This document shows positions 50,760 to 59,878 of a DNA stretch of 64,000 nucleotides, piece by piece. The DNA comes from Natronococcus roseus (GTDB lineage Archaea; Halobacteriota; Halobacteria; Halobacteriales; Natrialbaceae), in the NCBI RefSeq assembly GCF_043677095.1, contig NZ_JBHLJR010000001.1, positions 682,001 to 746,000 of the forward strand. Direction: 5' to 3'. A program made the position numbers and the translations under genes. The notes beneath the pieces were generated by a model that saw nothing but the letters and a program-made list of their open reading frames with translations, was not told where the DNA came from and searched no databases. Numbering within the stretch: position 1 is the first letter of the stretch; each line of letters starts with the position of its first letter.

Positions 50760-51263
50760 ATGTACGACTGCATTCTCGTCCCGACCGACGGTTCGCCGGA
50801 GGGCGAGCGCGCGCTCGAGTACGCCTTCGAGCTCGCCCGAACTCACGACGCGACGGTGAAGGCGATCTACGTTGCCAACGTCGCCAGCTACGGCGGACTG
50901 CCGATGGAGACCGCCTGGGAAGGCATCGGGGAGGCGCTGCGCTCGGAGGGTCAGGGCGCACTCGCGCGGGTCGAGGAGCTCGCACCTCCGGACGTCGAGG
51001 TCGAGACGGATATCCTCGAGGGATCGCCGAGCCAGGTGATCGTCCGGGAGGCGACGCCCGAAAGCTGCGATCTGGTAGTCATGGGAACCCACGGTCGCGG
51101 CGGGATCGACCGACTGCTGCTGGGCAGCGTCACCGAACGGGTCGTCAGACAGTCGCCCGTCCCGGTGTTGACGGTTAGGCTGGGCGAGGACGAACCGGTT
51201 CCGAACTCCGAGCGCCAGGCCGAAACGGCCGAGGGAGAAACGCCGGAACCCTCGGACGTTTAG
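50760..51263 (+). CDS. Universal stress protein (UspA family)
   Basis: 167 residues. MYDCILVPTDGSPEGERALEYAFELARTHDATVKAIYVANV and the ATP motif VMGTHGRGGIDRLLLGSVTERVVRQSPVPVLTVR (G-x2-G-x9-GS) are complete. The C-terminal 25 residues are acidic and disordered. Nucleotide-binding stress modulators; the partner is unknown. A TATA-like CGTTATTA lies about 36 bases upstream. Convergent with birA, stops overlapping. Confidence 0.9.
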   Translation: MYDCILVPTDGSPEGERALEYAFELARTHDATVKAIYVANVASYGGLPMETAWEGIGEALRSEGQGALARVEELAPPDVEVETDILEGSPSQVIVREATPESCDLVVMGTHGRGGIDRLLLGSVTERVVRQSPVPVLTVRLGEDEPVPNSERQAETAEGETPEPSDV

Positions 51264-52198
51264 CGCGGCCGGAGGTGCTCGCAGTCGCCGGCCGAGACCG
51301 TCTCCCGGCCGTCGTCGGTCTCGACGACGAGCGCCCCGCTATCGGTGACGTCGACGGCTTCGCCGATCAGTTCGTCGCTCGCTCGCTCGACCCGGACGCG
51401 CTGACCGAGCGTCAGCGCCAGCTCGCGCCAGGCCGGGACGACCGCCTCGAGATCGGTCCGGAGGCGGCCGAACTCCTCGAGCAGGCGCTGGACGAACGCG
51501 CGTCGGTCGACGTCGCCAGCCTCCGCACGGATCGACGTCGCCTCCCGAGGGAGGTCGTCGGCGTCGATGTTGACGTTGACACCGATTCCGGGGATGATCC
51601 ACTCGATTCGATCGGTCTCTCCTTCCATCTCCGTGAGGATCCCCGCGAGCTTGCGGTACCCCCCGTCGTTGTCGACGGGAACGACGACGTCGTTGGGCCA
51701 CTTGATCCGGGCGTCGACGCCGGCCTCTCGAGCCGCCCGCGTCGTCGCGACCGCCGCCGCGAGCGTGTACAGGGACGCGCGAGTCGGGGCGACCTCGGGC
51801 CGGAGGACGATGCTCAACCAGACGCCCCCCGACGGGGCGGTCCACTCGCGTTTCAGCCGACCTCGGCTCCCGGTTTGTTCGTCCGCGAGGACGCCGACGT
51901 CGCTCGCGCCCTCGGTCGCCAGTTCGCGGGCGCGGTCGTTGGTGCTCCCGATCGCGTCGTGATACTCGATCGAAAAGGGCGCCTCGAGCCCGTACTCGAT
52001 CGCGGGAGCGTTGTAGGCCGCGACGTCGGTTAACTCGTAGCCCGTCGACCCGCCCTCGATCTCGAAGCCGGCCTCGCGCAGCGCGTCGATCTGCTTCCAG
52101 ACGGCCGCCCGGGAGATGTCGAGGTCCTCGGCGAGGTCGGGGCCCGACACGGGCCCGTCGCCGATCGCCTCGAGGATCGCTCGTCGCGTCTCGTTCAT
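51260..52198 (-). CDS. birA: Bifunctional BirA: biotin-protein ligase with DNA-binding domain
   Basis: 312 residues from the ATG at 52196-52198. The N-terminal winged helix (RRAILEAIGDGPVSGPDLAEDLDISRAAVWKQIDALREAGFEIEGGSTGYELTD, residues 4-57) is followed by the ligase domain: IGSTNDRARELA, EQTGSRGRLKREWTAPSGGVWLSIVLRP (biotin/AMP loop), IKWPNDVVV (catalytic lysine), KLAGILTEMEG, IPGIGVNVN, and a C-terminal SH3-like part. It biotinylates carboxylase carrier proteins. The HTH means it can also repress biotin genes; bioY in this window has a matching operator. Confidence 0.93.
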   Translation of the reverse strand: MNETRRAILEAIGDGPVSGPDLAEDLDISRAAVWKQIDALREAGFEIEGGSTGYELTDVAAYNAPAIEYGLEAPFSIEYHDAIGSTNDRARELATEGASDVGVLADEQTGSRGRLKREWTAPSGGVWLSIVLRPEVAPTRASLYTLAAAVATTRAAREAGVDARIKWPNDVVVPVDNDGGYRKLAGILTEMEGETDRIEWIIPGIGVNVNIDADDLPREATSIRAEAGDVDRRAFVQRLLEEFGRLRTDLEAVVPAWRELALTLGQRVRVERASDELIGEAVDVTDSGALVVETDDGRETVSAGDCEHLRPR

Positions 52199-52361
52199 AC
52201 CGGGGAAGGAACGGGACCGCACTTGAATCGGCTGGATCGGCTCTCGAACGGTTCGCGGTTCGATCCTCTCTCGCCGTGACCGGTCGTTTGGCCGTCCGAT
52301 CCGGAGGTTTTTGTCGCTCGCTCTCGGAACGTCGACTGAGTGGGGTGTGCTAGCACGACCC

Positions 52362-52532
52362 ATGAAAATTGGCACACGTTGTACGACTTGCGGGAGGCGA
52401 CCCGACGAGGGCGAGATCACAACCTGCGAGACGTGCGGGCGCGGAGTTCATGACCTCTGCGAGGAGTACGAGACAACCTTCGAGTGTCAGTACTGCGGCG
52501 ACGAGCCGTGGATCGACGCGGTCGAGTTCTGA
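52362..52532 (+). CDS. Small zinc-finger protein
   Basis: 56 residues from the ATG at 52362. Three CxxC pairs in CTTCGRRPDEGEITTCETCGRGVHDLC and CQYCGDEPW, plus a His, could bind two zinc ions in a RING/PHD-like treble-clef arrangement. The ATG is preceded by a GTG-rich, TATA-poor region. Function unknown; small zinc ribbons like this are common regulators or protein-binding modules in haloarchaea. Confidence 0.75.
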   Translation: MKIGTRCTTCGRRPDEGEITTCETCGRGVHDLCEEYETTFECQYCGDEPWIDAVEF

Positions 52533-52604
52533 GCCGGGCGGCGACGGCGCGACGGGCGAGCCGCTCGGCGCCCGCGAAACCGGGAACTCCGGCGGTGCCG
52601 AGTT

Positions 52605-53585
52605 TTAGCTCCGCAGCTCGCGGAGCTTCTCGCGGCCCGGCGCGATCAGCTCGTCGAGGTAGGCCGCGAGGGTGCCCTTCGCGTCGGCCGGATGGAGTTC
52701 GCCGGACTCGAGGTCCGCGGCCAGACTTTCGTACTCCTCGTAGGTCAGGTCGCCGCCGTACTTCTCGGGGCGTTCGACGACGACCTCGTCGAAGCGCGGG
52801 AAGACGTGGTACTCGAACAGCTCGAGGACGGGGTTCTCGAGGTCGCCCTCCGGATCCCGTGTGGGCGGACAGAACGCCGAGTTGACCTTCTCCTCGAGTT
52901 CGTCGGTCGAGTCCTCCATCGAGATCGTGACGCCCTCGCTCGAGGACATCTTCCCCTCGCCGCTGGTGAGGTCGGCGACGATCGGGGTGTGGAGGCAGGG
53001 CCGGGCCTCGTAGCCGAGGTCCGGAATCTCCTCGCGGTGGAGCATGTGAACCTTGCGCTGATCCAGGCCCCCGACCGCGAGGTCGAGATCGAGGTACTCG
53101 ATGTCGAGCGCCTGCATCAGCGGGTAGACGAGGTGGCTCACCTTCGCCGTCTCGCCCGACTGGAGTTCGGCCATCGCGCGCTGGGCGCGGTTCATCGTCG
53201 TCGAGAGCTCGAGTTCGTGGAGGTCGAGGGTGTACTCCTCGTCGAGCTGGAACTCGGAGCCGTAGACGAACTCGGTGTTCGACTCGTCGAGGCCGTAGGC
53301 GGTAAACTGCGCCTGCATCTGCGCTGCGGTCTCGCGGATCTCCTCGAAGCTGCCCTTCCCGTTGAGGTAGGCGTGAACGTCCGCGAGCAGGACGACGACC
53401 TCCATGCCGGCGTCCTGGAGGTCGATCAGCTTGTTGGCCGTCAGCAGGTGTCCCAGGTGTAACACGCCGGAGGGCTCGTAGCCGACGTAGACGCGCTTGC
53501 CCTCGGGCTCGGTCGCGAGCTCGCGCACCTCCTCGTCGGTAACGACTTCCTCGGCGTTTCGCGTGATCAGCTCGTAGGCGTCCAT
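52605..53585 (-). CDS. tyrS: Tyrosyl-tRNA synthetase
   Basis: 326 residues, archaeal short class Ic form. HIGH-like motif HLGH at 43-46 (PSGVLHLGHLLTANKL), KMSSS at 212-216 (GEGKMSSSEGVTISMED), tyrosine-binding VHAYLNGKGS and GGLDQRKVHMLHRE. There is no C-terminal anticodon domain beyond the usual archaeal length. TrpS is distinguished by longer length. It charges tRNA-Tyr. Confidence 0.94.
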   Translation of the reverse strand: MDAYELITRNAEEVVTDEEVRELATEPEGKRVYVGYEPSGVLHLGHLLTANKLIDLQDAGMEVVVLLADVHAYLNGKGSFEEIRETAAQMQAQFTAYGLDESNTEFVYGSEFQLDEEYTLDLHELELSTTMNRAQRAMAELQSGETAKVSHLVYPLMQALDIEYLDLDLAVGGLDQRKVHMLHREEIPDLGYEARPCLHTPIVADLTSGEGKMSSSEGVTISMEDSTDELEEKVNSAFCPPTRDPEGDLENPVLELFEYHVFPRFDEVVVERPEKYGGDLTYEEYESLAADLESGELHPADAKGTLAAYLDELIAPGREKLRELRS

Positions 53586-53650
53586 CTCTACCTCATCGCA
53601 CCCGGCGAACGGTTTTATAATAACCGACCCGCGACTGCGACGAGCCCGAA

Positions 53651-53929
53651 TCAGCCGCCGGCGTTCGTCACCGTCGTCGTCCCGTCCTGTCGGACCCGGA
53701 ACTGGTAGCCCTCGTAGGTGAACTCGAGGGCGGCGTCGGCCGTCGCCCGCGGCGGCGAGGAGAAGAGATCCGCGAGCAGTTCGCTGACCGTGTAGTAGAT
53801 CGGCGACAGATCCGTCACCTCCCGGTCCTCGAGCTCCGCCACGAGTTCGGCGACTTGCGTCGCTGGCGTCTCCCGGTCGGTGTCGAGCGTGCGCCTCGTA
53901 ATGACATCTCCGTTGTCCGTCGCGTTCAT
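53651..53929 (-). CDS. HalOD1 output-domain protein (second copy)
   Basis: 92 residues from the ATG at 53927-53929. TDRETPATQVAELVAELEDREVTDLSPIYYTVSELLADLFSSPPRATADAALEFTYEGYQFRVRQDGTTTVTNAGG aligns block by block with the HalOD1 protein at 17875-18165. No sensor domain is attached. It lies between tyrS and the gene at 54080, with about 150 bases to the latter. Confidence 0.82.
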   Translation of the reverse strand: MNATDNGDVITRRTLDTDRETPATQVAELVAELEDREVTDLSPIYYTVSELLADLFSSPPRATADAALEFTYEGYQFRVRQDGTTTVTNAGG

Positions 53930-54079
53930 CTGAGTGTGCGTAGTACCGACCGGAGTTTCCCTAACCGTTCTACCGGCGTATGCACGCATCGTTCGCCCGC
54001 TTGCGATTCCGTCGAGAGCGGTGACTGCGGCCACTGCCTGCCGAACATTGATATCGATTTCGACGCATTGCTCGATCAC

Positions 54080-54739
54080 ATGGGTTATCGAGAGGATGCT
54101 ATTAATGCCGCTCGGCGAACTATCTACCCGCAGATCCACTACCTTCTACGGGGCACCTTCGGCGGGTACGCCGTCACGCACACGACGTCCGACGAGTACG
54201 TGCTGACCGCCCAGTGTTCCGAGGAGGAGATCGAGGCGCTGCTGGACGACCTGGGCTTCTCGCGCAATCCGATCTCCGCGGTGAAGGTCCGGATGGACGG
54301 CAACACCGCCGAGGGGTCGTGGGTGTGGCGGCCGTCACCGCTGGCGTCGTACCAGCTCCACGTCATCCTCCACGAACTCGAGAACGCCGAGGGAGTCGAC
54401 ATCTACGCCCACTGGGAGTGTTCCTGGATCCGCCACCCCTACAGACACTACGTCGCCCGCGGCTACGACGCGGAGAAGGGCGTCGAGCTAACTCGACGCT
54501 GGTTGATCGACGACGACGGCGAGACTCTTCGAGGAGAGGACTGCGACATCCGCTACGAGGTCGACGGCTCGTTCAGTCGACGGGCAAGCGAGTACTTCTC
54601 GCTGTCGTACTACCGCGTCAAGGAGCTCACCGCCTCTATCAAATCCCGAGTGCCGCTCGTCGACGGCGACGACGACCACATAATCGAAACCGAGAACGGT
54701 CGCGACGCCGTCTCGCCGCGGATCACCGACCGCTTCTAG
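54080..54739 (+). CDS. Conserved haloarchaeal hypothetical protein
   Basis: 219 residues from the ATG at 54080 (MGYREDAINAARRTIYPQIHYLLRGTFGGYAVTHTTSDEY). An alpha/beta protein with the conserved-looking segments WVWRPSPLASYQLHVILHELENAEGVDIYAHWECSWIRHPYRHYVARGYDAEKGVELTRRWL. No motif is assigned. A TTGATATCG about 27 bases upstream may be the promoter. Its stop overlaps the convergent CoA-pathway gene by four bases. Confidence 0.75.
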   Translation: MGYREDAINAARRTIYPQIHYLLRGTFGGYAVTHTTSDEYVLTAQCSEEEIEALLDDLGFSRNPISAVKVRMDGNTAEGSWVWRPSPLASYQLHVILHELENAEGVDIYAHWECSWIRHPYRHYVARGYDAEKGVELTRRWLIDDDGETLRGEDCDIRYEVDGSFSRRASEYFSLSYYRVKELTASIKSRVPLVDGDDDHIIETENGRDAVSPRITDRF

Positions 54740-55515
54740 AGCTCGCCGTCCCGGATCCGTCGCTCGGCCGTCTCGAGCGCCGCCTCCCGGTCGAACGACT
54801 CGACGATCGTCCGGAGTTCGGCCTCCTTCGCTCCCGCCAGATCCCGCGCGTGAGCGGTTACGTTCGGCACCGCGCGAATGATGTTGTCGACGATCGGGAC
54901 CTCCGCGACCTGGGGCGACCGAGAGAGCGGGTTGAGGTCGATCACGATCTCGGTCTTGCCCATCGCTTCGAGGGCCTCCGCGCGGTCGCCGTCCTCGAGC
55001 GGGACGACCACGACGTCGGCCGCGTGGATGCCGTCGGCGTCGACCTTCGCGCGCTGGTGGTCGAGGTTCGGGATCCGGGCGTCGGCCTCGAGTCCCTTCA
55101 CGTCCTCGGCGCCGTGCTCGCGGAGATGGTCGGCGATCGCCTCGATCCGCTCGGGCGTGCGGTTGAACAGGTTGACCTCGAGGCCGGCGCCGACAGCGTC
55201 GGCCAGCTCGACCATCTCGCCGGGCACCAGCGCGGCGACGTTGCCGTTGATCGAGAGCACCGGTCGCTCCGCGAGCAGCAGGTGGGCCGCAGCGGCCCGT
55301 TCGGCCTCGTCGGCGCTGGGAATCGTCTCCTCCCCGAGCAGGTAGTCGAAGGCGCTGCCCCGCCCCTCGGCGTGCATCCCCTGCAGGTGGGTGATCCCCT
55401 TCTCGACACCATTCTCGATCCGATGGCGGGTAAGCAGGTCCTGGTATCTGGGGTGGTCCTCCGGGATCTCCTCCTCGTGTTCGACGTCGGCGGAGACGGT
55501 GTCGTAGTCGGTCAT
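54736..55515 (-). CDS. 4-phosphopantoate-beta-alanine ligase (archaeal CoA pathway)
   Basis: 259 residues from the ATG at 55513-55515. IPEDHPRYQDLLTRHRIENGVEKGITHLQGMHAEGRGSAFDYLLGEET, LLLAERPVLSINGNVAALVPGEMVELA, LEVNLFNRTPERIEAIADHLREHGAEDV and KTEIVIDLNPLSRSPQVAEVPIVDNIIRAVPN are hallmarks of the archaeal phosphopantothenate synthetase, which joins 4-phosphopantoate to beta-alanine using ATP. Together with the adjacent pantoate kinase it replaces bacterial PanC/PanK. Confidence 0.92.
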   Translation of the reverse strand: MTDYDTVSADVEHEEEIPEDHPRYQDLLTRHRIENGVEKGITHLQGMHAEGRGSAFDYLLGEETIPSADEAERAAAAHLLLAERPVLSINGNVAALVPGEMVELADAVGAGLEVNLFNRTPERIEAIADHLREHGAEDVKGLEADARIPNLDHQRAKVDADGIHAADVVVVPLEDGDRAEALEAMGKTEIVIDLNPLSRSPQVAEVPIVDNIIRAVPNVTAHARDLAGAKEAELRTIVESFDREAALETAERRIRDGEL

Positions 55516-55556
55516 GATCGATCCCTCGAGACCGTCGATGAAAAGCCGACCGATCC

Positions 55557-56384
55557 CTACTTCAGCACCGCACCCGAGGGGTGGGTCCGGCAGACGGACG
55601 GCTCGTACCCGACGTCGGAGAGCCCGGTCCCGAGCGCGAAGACCGTCTCGCCGAGCATCGCCATCGACGCCTGCCCGCCGGATTCGGTCACCTCCTCGAT
55701 AGTCGACTCGAGCGTCGGGGTCAGCAGTTCGGCCTCGCAGGCGAACCGACGAGAGGCGTCCATGAAACACTCGAGGGTGGGCTCCTCGACGAGCCGCGAC
55801 AGCGCTGCCTCGCCCGCCCGCGAGAGCTTCGCCGTCTCGCCAGCGAGCACGTCGGCCGTCGAGAGCTCGCCGAACGCGACGTACTCGATCCGTGCCCGCG
55901 CGGGAACCGCGTCGAGTTCGTTGACCGCGGGGCCGCCCGGCTCGAGCCGGATCGGGATCCCGCCCTGGGCCTGCGCGACGACGTCGCCCAGGCCCGTTCC
56001 GGCCTCGACCTCCGCGGCGTGGGCGATCGCGACCAGCTCGTTTCGCGAGCGCCGCCGCTCGAAGACCTGGTTCGCCGCGAACGCCGTGCCGAGCGCCATC
56101 GCCCCCGAGACGCCGAAGCCGGCCCCCAGCGGGAGGTCGGACTCGGCCTCGACTCGGGCCGGCACCTCGAGCGCCTCGAGGACCGTCCGTACCGGGTCGA
56201 TCTCGATCGGTTCGCCCTCGAGGACGACCGTCGTCTCGGTCGCGGGCTCGACGGTCACCTCGACGCCGTCGGTCAGCGTCAGTCCACCCCCCCGTGAGCC
56301 GGCCTTCGTCGGGTCCTCGTCCGGATGGGCGCTGAAGAATCCGGTTACGTGGCCCGGCACGAACGCCGTCGCCTCCTCGCGCAT
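55557..56384 (-). CDS. Pantoate kinase
   Basis: 275 residues from the ATG at 56382-56384; two GTG codons directly before are alternatives, but a TATA-like TATAACG at about 56407-56416 fits the ATG. GHMP kinase: TAFVPGHVTGFFSAHPDEDPTKAGSRGGG, the ATP loop DLPLGAGFGVSGAMALGTAFAAN, and the C-terminal GGQASMAMLGETVFALG. It phosphorylates pantoate, the step before the neighbouring ligase in archaeal CoA synthesis. Same strand as the ligase, 41 bases upstream: an operon. Confidence 0.92.
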   Translation of the reverse strand: MREEATAFVPGHVTGFFSAHPDEDPTKAGSRGGGLTLTDGVEVTVEPATETTVVLEGEPIEIDPVRTVLEALEVPARVEAESDLPLGAGFGVSGAMALGTAFAANQVFERRRSRNELVAIAHAAEVEAGTGLGDVVAQAQGGIPIRLEPGGPAVNELDAVPARARIEYVAFGELSTADVLAGETAKLSRAGEAALSRLVEEPTLECFMDASRRFACEAELLTPTLESTIEEVTESGGQASMAMLGETVFALGTGLSDVGYEPSVCRTHPSGAVLK

Positions 56385-56491
56385 CACCACCCGGTTGTCA
56401 CTCGCCCGGTATAACGTTACAGGTTCGACGGCGCCGGCTCAGGACACTTCATGGTCCCGGCTTTTCCGTTCGGAGTGTCAAGGAACGCGCA

Positions 56492-56578
56492 ATGAGCGAA
56501 CAGTCCTCGCCACGGCCCGTCCGTCGGGTGGCCAGCAGTGACAGCGAGCGTCCTCTTTCCGAGGACGGGTGGGGCTGA
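56492..56578 (+). CDS. Short ORF before the membrane beta-propeller gene
   Basis: 28 codons starting MSEQSSPRPVRRVASSDSER and ending SEDGWG. The stop is three bases before the ATG at 56582, a spacing that would allow translational coupling. Codon use and acidity resemble real haloarchaeal proteins, but no TATA box is obvious and the ORF is too short to be sure. Confidence 0.4.
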   Translation: MSEQSSPRPVRRVASSDSERPLSEDGWG

Positions 56579-56581
56579 GCG

Positions 56582-58072
56582 ATGGCGACGAACACGGAAC
56601 CCAGCGGTTTCGGCGGTTTCTTTCAACAGTACACGAAGACCTGGATGCACGCCGTCGCGACCGCCGGACTTACCGCGTTCGGACTCCTCTCGTTCGTCCA
56701 CCGCGGGTTCGTCCTCCTGGCGCTTGCCTGCTATATCGTCCCGCCGATCGTCCTCTACATCACGCGACGCGGCGACGACGCAGCCGGGAGCTCGATGTCG
56801 CCGACCGACGCGGCGCTCGCGGAGCAGAGCGAGTCGAACGGAAACGAGCGAAACGGAGACGAGCGGATCGAATCCGAGGACCGGTCCGCCCCGGAGTCAG
56901 GTGCCGACTCCCTCGGTCCGCCGCCGGCCGAGCCGGACGCTCGAGCCGAGTCCCCAAGCGGGGACGAACGGGAGTCGCTCGAGGAGTCGCCAACGGCTGA
57001 CCGCGAACCAGAAATCGAAGCCGAAGCGGGATCGGACCCATCGAGCGAGCCGACAGCCGATGCCGAACCGTCGACCGAATCGACGGGTGCAGCCGCGTCG
57101 GAATCCGGGCGAGACGAACCGAGCGACGAGGCCGAGCCGGCGACTGAGGACGCCGCGCCGACATCTGAACCGCGTGACGAGAGCGAACCGGAGCCCGAAC
57201 CCGAGTGGCGGCCCGCGGACGCACCCACCGACGCGACCCTGCTCGACGCCGCGGTCGCGGGCTCGAGCGCCGTCGCCGTCGGCGAGGGCGGCGTTGTCAC
57301 GATGACGGACGGCGAGGAGTGGTCCATTACCCTCGAGGACGGCCCCGCTGCACAGGGCCAGACCCTTCACGGCGTCGACGCGACTGCGGACGGTGCCGTC
57401 GCCTGGGTCGCCGGCGACGGGGGCGCCGTCGGCCGGCTCGAGCTCGACTCGGGTCGCCACACCGACTTCTCGGCGCCCGGCGACCGCACCGACAACCTCG
57501 CGGGGATCGCGGTCGCGGGCGCTGCGGGCGACGAGACAGTCCTTCTGATCAACGGCTCGGGCGAGGTACTGGGCGGTCGGTACCGCGACGGCGACTGCAG
57601 CTGGGACGAGCCCCTGCAGCCAGGAAGCGGCTCGAGCCTGAGCGACGCGATCCTCGTCGACTCGTCGATCGGCTACTGCTGTGACACGAACGACGGCGTC
57701 TTCGCGACCGAGGACGGCGGCGAAAGCTTCGAACCGATCGGGATCGACGACGCCGACGGCACCCCGACCGGGTTGGCCGCGGGGGAAGACGGAACCTGTT
57801 TCCTCTGTACCGACGCCGGCGTCGTCCACCGCTACGACGGCTCGCGGTGGACCCCCGAACGGGTCTGCGAGGAGACGCTGTCGGGGATCGCTCGAGTCGG
57901 GGATCGCCTCGCCGTCTGTACCGCCGACGGAGCGATCCACGAGCGCGACGGCCCGACGGCCGACTGGGAGCGAGCCGACGCCGACGCGACGGCGGGACTC
58001 GAGGCGATCGCACTCGGCGACGAGTTGGGCGTCGCCGTCGGCGGCGAGGGGACGGTGGTCGAGCGGCGATGA
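56582..58072 (+). CDS. Membrane-anchored beta-propeller-like protein
   Basis: 496 residues. Two N-terminal helices at about 20-60 (MHAVATAGLTAFGLLSFVHRGFVLLALACYIVPPIVLYI), an acidic disordered linker of about 155 residues, then from about 218 a repeat region: LLDAAVAGSSAVAVGEGGVVTMTDGEEWS, LHGVDATADGAVAWVAGDGGAVGRLELDSG, and so on at about 40-residue intervals. These are BNR/YCF48-type propeller blades. Cysteines in YCCDTND and CFLCTDAG are unusual. Possibly a surface or assembly factor; role unknown. Confidence 0.78.
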   Translation: MATNTEPSGFGGFFQQYTKTWMHAVATAGLTAFGLLSFVHRGFVLLALACYIVPPIVLYITRRGDDAAGSSMSPTDAALAEQSESNGNERNGDERIESEDRSAPESGADSLGPPPAEPDARAESPSGDERESLEESPTADREPEIEAEAGSDPSSEPTADAEPSTESTGAAASESGRDEPSDEAEPATEDAAPTSEPRDESEPEPEPEWRPADAPTDATLLDAAVAGSSAVAVGEGGVVTMTDGEEWSITLEDGPAAQGQTLHGVDATADGAVAWVAGDGGAVGRLELDSGRHTDFSAPGDRTDNLAGIAVAGAAGDETVLLINGSGEVLGGRYRDGDCSWDEPLQPGSGSSLSDAILVDSSIGYCCDTNDGVFATEDGGESFEPIGIDDADGTPTGLAAGEDGTCFLCTDAGVVHRYDGSRWTPERVCEETLSGIARVGDRLAVCTADGAIHERDGPTADWERADADATAGLEAIALGDELGVAVGGEGTVVERR

Positions 58073-58159
58073 GTGCCGTCCGAGGGCGTATCGAGGACGA
58101 ACGAAGACGACGGTTGCAGCCGGACGATCGACTACGACCGAGTATGAGGTGGATCTAAC

Positions 58160-59878
58160 GTGCCGACCGGAGGAATCGCACTCGCCGCGGACTTCGCGCT
58201 GTTGATCGCCGCGGCAACGCTACTGAGCTATATCGCTCGACTGACGGGACAGCCGACGATCGTCGCCTACATCATGACCGGCGTCGTCGTCGGTCCGATC
58301 GGGCTCGGGATTGTCGCTGAGGACCAGCTGATCGAGGTGATGGCCGAACTCGGGCTGGGCTTCCTGCTGTTCCTGCTCGGGATCGAGATGCGCTTCGACG
58401 ACATCAAGGAAATCATGCGCCCCGTCGGGGCGATCGCCGTCGGGCAGGCGATCCTGCAGGCGATCGCCTCGACGAGCGTCGCGCTCCTGCTCGGCTTTAC
58501 GCTGTTTCAGTCGCTGATGATCGCGCTGGCGACGACGTTCGGCGCGACGCCGATCATCGTCAAGGTGCTCGGCGATAAGGACGACCTGAAGACGCTGTAC
58601 GGCAAGACCGACATCGGCATCCTGATCTTCCAGGACATCTACCTGGTGATGGCGCTGGCGATCCTGGCCGTCGGCACCGTCGACAACGTTACCGAGGTCG
58701 CCTTCAACATCGGCCAGGTGCTGTTCCTGATGGGCGTCATCGGCGTCGTTGCTTACCTCGCGAGCAAGTACTTCCTGCCCGCGCTGTTGCGGGCCAGCGC
58801 GGCGAACAAGAGCACGCTCTTTACCGTCGGAATCGCCTGGGCGTTCCTCTTTATCTTCACCGCTGAAATGCTCGACCTCTCCGTCGAGATCGGCGCGTTC
58901 CTCGCGGGGCTCGCGCTCGCACAGCTACCCTACAGTACGGAGCTCAAAGAGCGGATGCGGCCCGCGACGAACTTCTTCATCGCGGTCTTCTTCGCGAGCA
59001 TCGCCCTCCAGATGGAGGTCGACCAGCTGCTCGCCTACTGGCAGGAGGCGCTGATCGCGAGCGTCGCCCTGATCGTCATCAACTTCTTCATCGTCTTCGG
59101 GCTGTTCTACAGCCAGAACTTCGACATGGAGACCTCCTTCCTGGGAACGATCTCGATGCTGCAGGTCAGCGAGTTCTCGGTCGTGCTCGGTGCCCTCGCC
59201 GTCGAGGAAGGATTCATCGAGGAGGGGCTGCTCGGCTTCTTCAGCCTGATGGCGCTCGTCACGATGCCGATCTCGACGTACTACGTCCGGTACAACCGCG
59301 AGATCTACGCGTACGTCAAACCGTACCTCGAGCGCTTCGAGCGGGACGATCCCATTCAGGCCGAGCCGGTCGAGTACGAGAACCACGCCGTCGTCGTCGG
59401 CTACAACCGACTCTCGAACGAACTCATGAACGTACTGGACGAACACGTCGAGGAGATCGTCGTCGTCGAGGACCGGGCCGAACACGTCGAGGAGCTCAAG
59501 GAGGCCGACCACGGCTTCATCTTCGGCAACGCCAGACACGGCGAGATCCGCCAGGAGGCGAACCTCTCGGGCGCGGAGGTCCTGATCACCGTCGCCGACC
59601 GGGTCGACGTCAACGAGCGCCTCGTCGAGGAGTCCCCGGAGACGCTTTCGATCGTGAGAGCCAACACCGAGCTCGAAGCCACGCGGCTCACCGAGGCCGG
59701 GGCGGACTACGTGGTCATGGAGCGCGGGCTCGTGGGCGAGGAGCTGGCGGACCTGCTCGGGACGCTCGACGACCGCGAGGCGTTCGAAGACCGCCTCGCG
59801 GAGCTCAACGCCCGGGCCCGCAGCGAGCCGAGGCGGACGGACGAACCCGCCAGCACCGGAGGTGGGACCGATGTATGA
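58160..59878 (+). CDS. Kef/CPA2-type cation:proton antiporter with TrkA-N domain
   Basis: 572 residues from the GTG at 58160. About 12 membrane helices (residues 5-390) with the CPA2 motifs IAYIMTGVVVGPIGLGI, GLGFLLFLLGIEMRFDDIKEI, LATTFGATPIIVKVLGDKDD, LAGLALAQLPYSTELKERM. The C-terminal RCK/TrkA-N domain is HAVVVGYNRLSNELMNVLDEHVEEIVVVEDRAEH (about 410-440). It exchanges K+ or Na+ for protons. First of two tightly coupled antiporter genes. Confidence 0.9.
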   Translation: MPTGGIALAADFALLIAAATLLSYIARLTGQPTIVAYIMTGVVVGPIGLGIVAEDQLIEVMAELGLGFLLFLLGIEMRFDDIKEIMRPVGAIAVGQAILQAIASTSVALLLGFTLFQSLMIALATTFGATPIIVKVLGDKDDLKTLYGKTDIGILIFQDIYLVMALAILAVGTVDNVTEVAFNIGQVLFLMGVIGVVAYLASKYFLPALLRASAANKSTLFTVGIAWAFLFIFTAEMLDLSVEIGAFLAGLALAQLPYSTELKERMRPATNFFIAVFFASIALQMEVDQLLAYWQEALIASVALIVINFFIVFGLFYSQNFDMETSFLGTISMLQVSEFSVVLGALAVEEGFIEEGLLGFFSLMALVTMPISTYYVRYNREIYAYVKPYLERFERDDPIQAEPVEYENHAVVVGYNRLSNELMNVLDEHVEEIVVVEDRAEHVEELKEADHGFIFGNARHGEIRQEANLSGAEVLITVADRVDVNERLVEESPETLSIVRANTELEATRLTEAGADYVVMERGLVGEELADLLGTLDDREAFEDRLAELNARARSEPRRTDEPASTGGGTDV

